NCBI GenBank assembly: GCA_910576785.1
Contig: CAJTJG010000013.1
Coordinates: 35,593 to 99,592, forward strand
DNA length: 64,000 bases
Direction: 5' to 3'
Source of the DNA: an uncultured Duncaniella sp.
GTDB taxonomy: Bacteria; Bacteroidota; Bacteroidia; Bacteroidales; Muribaculaceae
In this document: positions 27,352 through 34,018 of the stretch, piece by piece
Layout of the letters: the number at the start of each line of letters is the position of its first letter
How positions within the stretch are numbered: position 1 is the stretch's first letter
Notes under the pieces: generated by a model
What the model was told of the DNA's origin: nothing
Seen by the model: the letters and a program-made list of their open reading frames with translations, nothing else
The model's database searches: none
Position numbers and translations under genes: made by a program

Positions 27352-28461
27352 ATGAAACCAATCATTATCGCAACTCTGGCCCTCGCGGCCATATCATGTT
27401 CCGGCAACAAGGGCACCGGACAGGACAACAGCAATACCGCCGCTGCCGACAGCATATCTCCCGTAGCCGAACTCTCACAGAAGCTCCGCGAGGCCGCCGC
27501 CAATGGCCGCTATTACTACGGACACCACGACGATACGGCCTATGGCCACACATGGAAATACGCCGAAGGCGGATCGGATGTCAAGGCCGTCACCGGAAGT
27601 TATCCCGGACTCATGAGCTGGGATCTCGGCATGATCGAGGTTGACTCCACACGCAATCTCGATGGTGTACCCTTCGAATTCATGGCTGCCGAGATGGCCT
27701 CGCAGGATGCCCGCGGTGGCATCAACGCCATATCATGGCATCCGCTCAACCCCATCTCCCGGGGCAATTCATGGGATGTGTCCGCCTCCCCGCTCAAAGA
27801 GATGGCCACCAACACCGCCGTCCGCGACACTCTCACCGCATGGATCGACCGTGCAGCCCGTTTCGTAGGATCACTCAAGGACTCGGACGGCAAGCCTCTT
27901 GCCGTGATCTTCCGTCCGTGGCATGAGAACAGCGGCACATGGTTCTGGTGGGGCACAGGCAACTCCACTCCTCAGGAATACATCGACCTCTGGAAACTCA
28001 CCCGCGAGCGCTTTGATGCCGCCGGTGTCGACAACGTTCTATGGGCCTATTCTCCCGACAAGGACCTCACTCCCGAAGCATACTTCTCCACCTATCCCGG
28101 CGACGAATATGTGGATATCCTCGGTACGGACATCTATCACTTCGGCGACGAGGAAGGTGTGGCCGAGTACACCGCCCGCATCAAGGCCCAGCTCCCCTAC
28201 GTAGCCGAGGAGGCCGCCAAACGCGGCAAGATCGCAGCGTTCACCGAGACCGGACTCGAGGGTCTCGGTGTCACCGACTGGTACACCCGGGTGCTCGCAC
28301 CGGCCATAGAAGGTATCCCCGTAGCCTACGTCTGCGTGTGGCGCAATGCCATCGAGAGCGAGAAGCCCAACCATTTCTACGCACCCTATCCCGGTCATCC
28401 CTCAGCCGATGACTTCAAGAAATATCATGACGCCAACCGCGCCATCTTCGTAAATCCCTAA
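27352..28461 (+). CDS. GH26 beta-mannanase/mannobiohydrolase lipoprotein (periplasmic)
   Basis: A 369-residue lipoprotein with lipid Cys16 (LAAISCSGNKG); no acidic residues follow, suggesting periplasmic location. It has a compact GH26 domain without extra modules: YYGHHDDTAYGHTWKY, INAISWHPLNP, IFRPWHENSGTWFWWG (acid/base Glu192) and FTETGLEGLG (nucleophile Glu299). The arrangement resembles Bacteroides GH26 enzymes that release mannobiose. That fits the following genes, which process disaccharides. Endo versus exo action cannot be decided from the sequence alone. It lies 14 bases before the GH130 gene. Confidence 0.92.
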   Translation: MKPIIIATLALAAISCSGNKGTGQDNSNTAAADSISPVAELSQKLREAAANGRYYYGHHDDTAYGHTWKYAEGGSDVKAVTGSYPGLMSWDLGMIEVDSTRNLDGVPFEFMAAEMASQDARGGINAISWHPLNPISRGNSWDVSASPLKEMATNTAVRDTLTAWIDRAARFVGSLKDSDGKPLAVIFRPWHENSGTWFWWGTGNSTPQEYIDLWKLTRERFDAAGVDNVLWAYSPDKDLTPEAYFSTYPGDEYVDILGTDIYHFGDEEGVAEYTARIKAQLPYVAEEAAKRGKIAAFTETGLEGLGVTDWYTRVLAPAIEGIPVAYVCVWRNAIESEKPNHFYAPYPGHPSADDFKKYHDANRAIFVNP

Positions 28462-28475
28462 GCCAAGATCTCACA

Positions 28476-29645
28476 ATGACTACATTTGAATACCGCAAGA
28501 ATCTCGTCCTCGCCCGCTACGAGGAGCTCATCACCCGCCCCAACCGCAAGATAGAGGGCAATGGCATTTTCGAGCGATACGAGAATCCCGTTATCACCGC
28601 CGACATGGTGCCCCCCACATGGAAATACGACTTCAATCCGCAGACCAACCCCTGGTTCATGGAGCGTATAGGCTGCAATGCCACACTCAACTCCGGAGCC
28701 ATCAAGTTCCACGACAAATACGTGCTCGTGGTTCGCGTGGAGGGCATGGACCGCAAGTCCTTCTTCGCTGTGGCCGAAAGCCCCAACGGCATCGACAACT
28801 TCCGTTTCCGCGAGCGCCCCATCACCATGCCCGACACTGACGATCCCGCCACCAACATCTACGACATGCGCCTCACCGCCCATGAGGACGGATGGATCTA
28901 CGGACTCTTCTGCGTGGAGCGCCACGATCCCGCCCATCCCGAGGATCTCTCGGCTGCCACGGCTGCATGCGGCATAGCGCGCACCAAGGATCTCGACACA
29001 TGGGAGCGTCTTCCCGATCTCAAATGCAAGTCGCAGCAGCGCAACGTCGTGCTCCATCCCGAATTCGTTGATGGCAAATACGCACTCTACACCCGCCCGC
29101 AGGACGGATTCATTGACACCGGTAGCGGCGGCGGCATCGGTTGGGGACTCGTAGACGACATCACTTGCGCCGAGGTCAAAGAGGAGACCATCATTGATCC
29201 CCGCTATTATCACACCATCAAGGAGGTGAAGAACGGCGAGGGTCCCCACCCGGTCAAGACCTCACGCGGATGGCTCCACCTTGCCCACGGTGTGCGCGGA
29301 TGCGCATCCGGACTCCGCTATGTGCTCTACATGTACATGACCTCGCTCGAGGAGCCTTGGAAGAAGATCGCCTCTCCCGGCGGATACCTCATGGCCCCCG
29401 TAGGCGGCGAGTACATCGGCGATGTCATGAACGTGCTCTTCACCAACGGCTGGATCGTGGAGCCGGACGGTCGCGTATTCATCTACTACGCATCATCCGA
29501 CACCCGCATGCATGTGGCCACATCCACAGTGGACCGCCTCGTGGACTACTGCCTCAACACTCCGCAGGACGGTCTCACAACCGCAGCATCCGTGAGAGCC
29601 ATCAACGAGCTTATTGACAACAACCTCAAAATACTCCACTCCTGA
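28476..29645 (+). CDS. GH130 4-O-beta-D-mannosyl-D-glucose phosphorylase
   Basis: A 389-residue cytosolic five-bladed propeller protein, the same length as the Bacteroides fragilis enzyme. Blocks include RNLVLARYEELITRPNRKI-like FEYRKNLVLARYEELITRPN, GCNATLNSGAIKFHDKY, NIYDMRLTAHEDG with catalytic Asp130, and GEGPHPVKTSRGWLHLAHG. It phosphorolyses Man-beta-1,4-Glc to mannose 1-phosphate and glucose. The neighbouring 2-epimerase supplies that substrate from mannobiose, which supports subfamily 1 assignment. Its stop codon overlaps the ATG of the symporter gene by one base (TGATG). Confidence 0.94.
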   Translation: MTTFEYRKNLVLARYEELITRPNRKIEGNGIFERYENPVITADMVPPTWKYDFNPQTNPWFMERIGCNATLNSGAIKFHDKYVLVVRVEGMDRKSFFAVAESPNGIDNFRFRERPITMPDTDDPATNIYDMRLTAHEDGWIYGLFCVERHDPAHPEDLSAATAACGIARTKDLDTWERLPDLKCKSQQRNVVLHPEFVDGKYALYTRPQDGFIDTGSGGGIGWGLVDDITCAEVKEETIIDPRYYHTIKEVKNGEGPHPVKTSRGWLHLAHGVRGCASGLRYVLYMYMTSLEEPWKKIASPGGYLMAPVGGEYIGDVMNVLFTNGWIVEPDGRVFIYYASSDTRMHVATSTVDRLVDYCLNTPQDGLTTAASVRAINELIDNNLKILHS

Positions 29646-31099
29646 TGGCCGCACCTCTCAGCGTCAAGGTTGGCTATGGTTTCGGCGACATGGCCTCCTC
29701 CATGTTCTGGAAGGTGTTCAGCTACTACCTTCCCTTCTTCTATGCCAACATATTCGGCATATCGCTCGTCGACACCGGCGTGCTGCTGCTCGTCACCCGC
29801 ATATGGGATGCTGTCAGCGATCCTATGATGGGCGTCGTGGCCGACCGTACAAAGACCCGTTGGGGCAAATACCGCCCCTACCTGCTCTGGGTGGCCGCAC
29901 CGTTCTCCATATGCGGCATACTGCTCTTCACCACCCCCGACTGGGGCTACGGTGCCAAACTCGTCTGGGCATACGTCACATACATACTCATGATGACCGT
30001 ATATACCGGCATCAATGTACCCTACGGTGCGATGCTCGGTGTTATGACCGATAACTCGCAGGAGAAGACCGTCTTCTCATCATTCCGCATGTTCTTCGCC
30101 TACGGCGGCTCGTTCATAGCGCTCTTCGCATGGGATCCCCTCTGCAAGATGTTCAACGGCTCGATGGGCATGTCGCTGCAGACATCGTGGCAGTTTGCCA
30201 TGATAGTCATAGCCACCTGCTGCTTCATTCTCTTCCTCCTCTGCTTCTATTTCACACGCGAGAAACTGACCTCCGTCAGCTCCGCGTCGCTCGGGAGCGA
30301 CCTCAAGGCCCTGGTCACCAACAAACCCTGGTGGCTTCTCAACGGCGCCTCGCTATGCTTTAACCTGTTCAACACCGTGCGTGGCGCCACAGTGGCCTTC
30401 TTCTTCGCCGACATCATCGGCGGCGAGCAGCACATAGCCATCTTCTCCCTCAGCCTCCTCTTCTACTCAGGTCTATTCCTTGGTGTAGGTGAGGTTGCCA
30501 ATATGGTAGGCGTGGCTCTTGCGGTGCCCATCACCAACAAGTTCGGCAAGAAACCCACCTTCATACTCATCGACGCGTTGCTGATAGTGTTCAGCGTCAT
30601 CTTCTTCACCCTTTCGCCTGAAAGCAACGGTGGACTGTTGCTCATGCTCCTGCTCCAGGTGGTCATATCGGTGCTCACCGGCGCCATGTCCCCTCTGGTA
30701 TGGTCCATGTATGCCGATGTCAGCGACTATTCCGAGCTCAAGACCGGCACAGCCTCCACAGGTCTGATCTTCTCCTCCGCATCCATGGCCCAGAAGTTTG
30801 GCGGCGCCATAGGCGGTGCTGCCGTGATGTGGCTCCTGAGCGGATGCGGCTACATGGAGCGCACTGATGCCAATGCCACTCTCGACATCGTTCAGCCCGC
30901 GAGTGCCATCACTTGCCTGTGGATGCTCATGACATTCATCCCCGCTGCCGTGGCAGCTCTCTCGCTCATCATCGTATGGTTCTACCCTCTCGGATCGAAG
31001 GAGATGAACAATATCGTGGAGGAGCTGCGTGTGCGCCGGCTCGCTCCGGTGGACAATTCCGTATCGGCCGCACGCGAGGAAATCATCAATCCGGACTGA
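29645..31099 (+). CDS. GPH/MFS-type sugar:cation symporter
   Basis: A 484-residue inner-membrane protein with about twelve hydrophobic helices. It opens KVGYGFGDMASSMFWKVFSYYLPFF, typical of the glycoside-pentoside-hexuronide family, and carries RIWDAVSDPMMGVVADRTKTRWGKYRPYLLW, the signature loop between helices 2 and 3. It would bring mannobiose, Man-Glc or cellobiose from periplasm to cytosol with a cation. Translation is coupled to the GH130 gene by a one-base overlap, and the epimerase gene starts three bases downstream, so the three form a tight disaccharide module. Confidence 0.94.
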   Translation: MAAPLSVKVGYGFGDMASSMFWKVFSYYLPFFYANIFGISLVDTGVLLLVTRIWDAVSDPMMGVVADRTKTRWGKYRPYLLWVAAPFSICGILLFTTPDWGYGAKLVWAYVTYILMMTVYTGINVPYGAMLGVMTDNSQEKTVFSSFRMFFAYGGSFIALFAWDPLCKMFNGSMGMSLQTSWQFAMIVIATCCFILFLLCFYFTREKLTSVSSASLGSDLKALVTNKPWWLLNGASLCFNLFNTVRGATVAFFFADIIGGEQHIAIFSLSLLFYSGLFLGVGEVANMVGVALAVPITNKFGKKPTFILIDALLIVFSVIFFTLSPESNGGLLLMLLLQVVISVLTGAMSPLVWSMYADVSDYSELKTGTASTGLIFSSASMAQKFGGAIGGAAVMWLLSGCGYMERTDANATLDIVQPASAITCLWMLMTFIPAAVAALSLIIVWFYPLGSKEMNNIVEELRVRRLAPVDNSVSAAREEIINPD

Positions 31100-31102
31100 T
31101 CT

Positions 31103-32317
31103 ATGAAGAAAACGTTCTCTGAAGAGTTGCTGGAGAATCTTACCTCCAACATTCTCCCCTATTGGCTCGAACGCATGACCGATCCGGCCGGCGGCTTCCA
31201 CGGCCGCCGTGACGGTCATGACCGCCTCGACCCCGAGGCTCCGCGCGGGGCCATACTCAACGCCCGCATCCTGTGGACATTCTCCGCTGCCTACCGTGCC
31301 ACCGGAAGACAGGAATACCTCGATGCCGCCACCCGTGCCTACAGCTATATCATGGACCACTTCATGGATCACGAGCATGGAGGCACATTCTGGAGCCTGA
31401 ATCCCGACGGGACACCGCTCGACACGAAAAAACAGTTCTATGCCATCGGCTTCATGATCTACGGTCTGGCTGAATATTATCGCGCCACCGGATGCCGTGA
31501 GGCTCTCGACACAGCTCTGGATCTCTTCGACTGCATAGAGACCCACTCGCTCGACCGTGTGAAAGGTGGATACGTCGAAGCCGCCACACGCTCATGGGAA
31601 CCGATAGCCGACATGCGCCTCAGCGACAAGGATGCCAACTCGTCCAAGACCATGAATACCCATCTTCACATAATTGAAGGGTATACCAATCTGCTGCGTG
31701 CTCTCAAGGAGAAAGATCCGACCTCATCACGTCTGGCTGATGTTGAGGCCGCCACACGAGGACTGCTGCGCATCTTCCTGGACAAAATCGAGAATCCCCG
31801 CACACATCATCTCACCCTTTTCTTCGATGATGACTGGGTGAAACTCGACGACACCGAGAGCTATGGCCATGACATAGAAGCCTCATGGCTGCTGCTCGAG
31901 ACCGCACAGGTGATCGACGACGCCGATCTCACAGCCGAGACTCTCGACCACACACGCCACATAGCCGAGGCCGGTCTGCAAGGCCGCTGCACGGACGGAT
32001 CCATGGTCTACGAGAGGCATGCCTCCGGACGCTATGACAACGACAAACACTGGTGGGTGCAGGCCGAGGACGTGATCGGACAGCTATATCTCGCCGCGTT
32101 CCATCACACCCCATCAGCCCTTGACGGCGCCTATGAATCGTGGAGATACATTGCCGACAACCTGGTGGACCGCGAGGAAGGGGAATGGTACTGGTCACGC
32201 CGCGCGGCCGACGGATCCGTCAACCGCTCCGACGACAAGGCTGGTTTCTGGAAATGTCCGTACCACAATTCGCGCATGTGTCTCGAAGGTATGCACATAC
32301 TCTCGTTATTAGATTAG
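31103..32317 (+). CDS. Cellobiose/mannobiose 2-epimerase (AGE family)
   Basis: A 404-residue cytosolic (alpha/alpha)6-barrel enzyme. Family motifs are ILPYWLERMTDPAGGFHG, RGAILNARILWTFSAAYRAT, NTHLHIIEGYTNLLRA, SYGHDIEASWLLLE, HWWVQAEDVIGQLYL and FWKCPYHNSRMCLE, which include the conserved catalytic histidines. It epimerises the reducing-end mannose of beta-1,4-mannobiose to glucose, giving the Man-Glc substrate of the GH130 enzyme. It is the last gene of the mannan locus. The trio symporter-epimerase-GH130 is the known B. fragilis mannan-disaccharide pathway. Confidence 0.94.
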   Translation: MKKTFSEELLENLTSNILPYWLERMTDPAGGFHGRRDGHDRLDPEAPRGAILNARILWTFSAAYRATGRQEYLDAATRAYSYIMDHFMDHEHGGTFWSLNPDGTPLDTKKQFYAIGFMIYGLAEYYRATGCREALDTALDLFDCIETHSLDRVKGGYVEAATRSWEPIADMRLSDKDANSSKTMNTHLHIIEGYTNLLRALKEKDPTSSRLADVEAATRGLLRIFLDKIENPRTHHLTLFFDDDWVKLDDTESYGHDIEASWLLLETAQVIDDADLTAETLDHTRHIAEAGLQGRCTDGSMVYERHASGRYDNDKHWWVQAEDVIGQLYLAAFHHTPSALDGAYESWRYIADNLVDREEGEWYWSRRAADGSVNRSDDKAGFWKCPYHNSRMCLEGMHILSLLD

Positions 32318-32337
32318 GGATTGTGCATCTGTTTTCG

Positions 32338-32345
32338 TAACTTTG
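32338..32345 (+). promoter_or_regulatory. Promoter -7 box for mazG
   Basis: TAACTTTG (TAnnTTTG) followed by C, only 21 bases before the mazG ATG, predicting a leader of roughly 14 bases. A TTG at 32321-32323 is closer than the ideal -33 distance. This separates mazG from the mannan operon. Confidence 0.6.
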
Positions 32346-32365
32346 CACCAAAATTTACGATCACA

Positions 32366-33151
32366 ATGCACACAAGACAGGAAAAAATCGAAGCCCTCGG
32401 GCGCGTCATCGACACGCTCGACATACTCAGAGTGAAATGTCCTTGGGACGCAAAGCAGACCAATGAGTCGCTACGCCCCAACACCATCGAGGAGGTATAC
32501 GAACTTTGCGATGCCCTCATAAAGGAGGATGACGCCAACATCCGCAAGGAACTCGGCGATGTGCTCCTGCACGTGCTCTTCTACTCCAAAATAGGCGAGG
32601 AGAAGGGCACGTTCGACATAGTGGATGTATGCGACGCTCTCAACTCCAAACTCATATTCCGCCATCCACACGTGTTCGGCGACACTCACGTTGACTCGAC
32701 CGACGATGTGCTCCGCAACTGGGAGGAACTCAAGCTCAAGGAGAAGGGTGGCAACAAGACCGTACTCTCCGGCGTGCCCTCTGCCCTCCCAGCCATGATC
32801 AAGGCAGAGCGCATCACAGAGAAGGCAGCCAACGTAGGTTTCGACTGGCAGAAACGCGAGGATGTGTGGGAGAAAGTAAAGGAGGAGGTCAATGAATTCG
32901 CCGAATCCGCAGCCGAGAAAGATCCTGCCCATATGGAGGAGGAGATGGGCGATGTGCTCTTCGCCATCGTCAATGCATCCCGACTCTACGGCATCAATTC
33001 GGAGAACGCCCTCGAGAAGTGCAATGCCAAATTCATACGCCGCTTCAATCATATAGAGAAACGCGCCGCCGATCAGGGCAAACATCTGCGCGACATGACC
33101 CTCGCCGAGATGGACGCTCTCTGGAACGAAGCCAAGAGCCTTGGACTGTGA
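32366..33151 (+). CDS. mazG: Nucleoside triphosphate pyrophosphohydrolase MazG
   Basis: A 261-residue protein from the ATG at 32366, with two MazG repeats. The first has LRVKCPWDAKQTNESLRPNTIEEVYEL and KELGDVLLHVLFYSKIGEE; the second has VKEEVNEFAESAAEKDPAHMEEEMGDVLFAIVNASRL. The E-E-x2-E...E-x2-D arrays bind magnesium. It hydrolyses (d)NTPs to NMP and pyrophosphate and probably cleans the nucleotide pool. The start was chosen because the promoter and homology begin there; upstream in-frame residues lie in the promoter. Its stop overlaps the next gene by four bases. Confidence 0.93.
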   Translation: MHTRQEKIEALGRVIDTLDILRVKCPWDAKQTNESLRPNTIEEVYELCDALIKEDDANIRKELGDVLLHVLFYSKIGEEKGTFDIVDVCDALNSKLIFRHPHVFGDTHVDSTDDVLRNWEELKLKEKGGNKTVLSGVPSALPAMIKAERITEKAANVGFDWQKREDVWEKVKEEVNEFAESAAEKDPAHMEEEMGDVLFAIVNASRLYGINSENALEKCNAKFIRRFNHIEKRAADQGKHLRDMTLAEMDALWNEAKSLGL

Positions 33152-33894
33152 ACTGCAACGAGCTCAACCAGCATCCACGCGATCCATATCTCCACTTCGA
33201 TGCAGCCACCCATACCTATCGTCTGGCCGACCGGGAACTCATATCGGTGACCACCCTCGTGGACGGCTGTTTCCCGCAGTTCGATGCCATATACTGGGCC
33301 ACACGCAAGGCTGCAGCCGAGGGTGTGGATCCGCAGGTGATACTGGACCGCTGGGAGCGCGAGGCAGAGCGTGCGCGTAACCTCGGCACAGCCATGCACG
33401 AGAAGATTGAACGTTACTATCTCGGCCATGACTGCGGCGATGATACGGATGCATTCCGGTTGTTCCGCCTCTTCGCTGCCAACAATCGCCTCTATCCCTT
33501 CCGCACCGAGTGGCGCATCTACGATGAAGACTCCGGTGTGGCCGGCACGCTCGATTTTCTCGAACGCACACCTGCCGGTACATTCAACATCTACGACTGG
33601 AAACGGTCACGCAAGCTCGTGGCCTCCGACGGCCGCATTCTCATGCAGTCGCCCTACGGTAAACGGGGCCTTCACCCCCTCACCCATCTGCACGACACCT
33701 CCTATTGGCACTATGCCATGCAATTGAGCGTATACCGCAATATTCTCGAACGCAAATATGGCATACGTGTCACCGGTATGAAACTCGGTGTATTCCACCC
33801 CACATGCCCCACTCCATGGATAGTGGACGTCCCATATCTCCACGACGAGGTGGAGCGCGTGCTTGCATCGCGCCTCTCACCGTGTATCAGGTAA
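33148..33894 (+). CDS. PD-(D/E)XK-family nuclease-like protein coupled to mazG
   Basis: A 248-residue protein read from a GTG start that overlaps the mazG stop as GTGA; no ATG gives the conserved N-terminus LHFDAATHTYRLADRELISVTTLV. Motifs fit the RecB/Cas4-type PD-(D/E)XK fold: GTAMHEKIERYY (motif I helix with His/Glu), TEWRIYDEDSGVAGTLDFL (motif II, Asp), NIYDWKRSRK (motif III, D-x-K-like DWK) and the QLSVYRNILERKYGI helix (Q-x3-Y). Metal-dependent DNA cleavage is therefore plausible. No helicase or Cas gene is nearby. Role with MazG is unknown; alternatives include phage-type exonuclease or a repair nuclease. Confidence 0.82.
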   Translation: MNCNELNQHPRDPYLHFDAATHTYRLADRELISVTTLVDGCFPQFDAIYWATRKAAAEGVDPQVILDRWEREAERARNLGTAMHEKIERYYLGHDCGDDTDAFRLFRLFAANNRLYPFRTEWRIYDEDSGVAGTLDFLERTPAGTFNIYDWKRSRKLVASDGRILMQSPYGKRGLHPLTHLHDTSYWHYAMQLSVYRNILERKYGIRVTGMKLGVFHPTCPTPWIVDVPYLHDEVERVLASRLSPCIR

Positions 33895-34018
33895 GGCAAC
33901 GGGATGTATATGTTAAAATTCATTAATTTAACTGCTGTTGATGTCACTTTCCCAAGAATGCGGCGTCAATCCTAATATATACAGTATACATAGACAACTC
34001 TATTATCACATCTACAAT

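Noticed and set aside
30473..31546. A 357-codon open frame on the minus strand across the symporter/epimerase junction
   Set aside because: It covers parts of two well-identified genes on the other strand and has no domain of its own.
33019..33147. Longer start of the nuclease-like gene within mazG
   Set aside because: The extra residues are an out-of-frame reading of conserved MazG sequence; homologous-looking sequence begins after the GTG at 33148.
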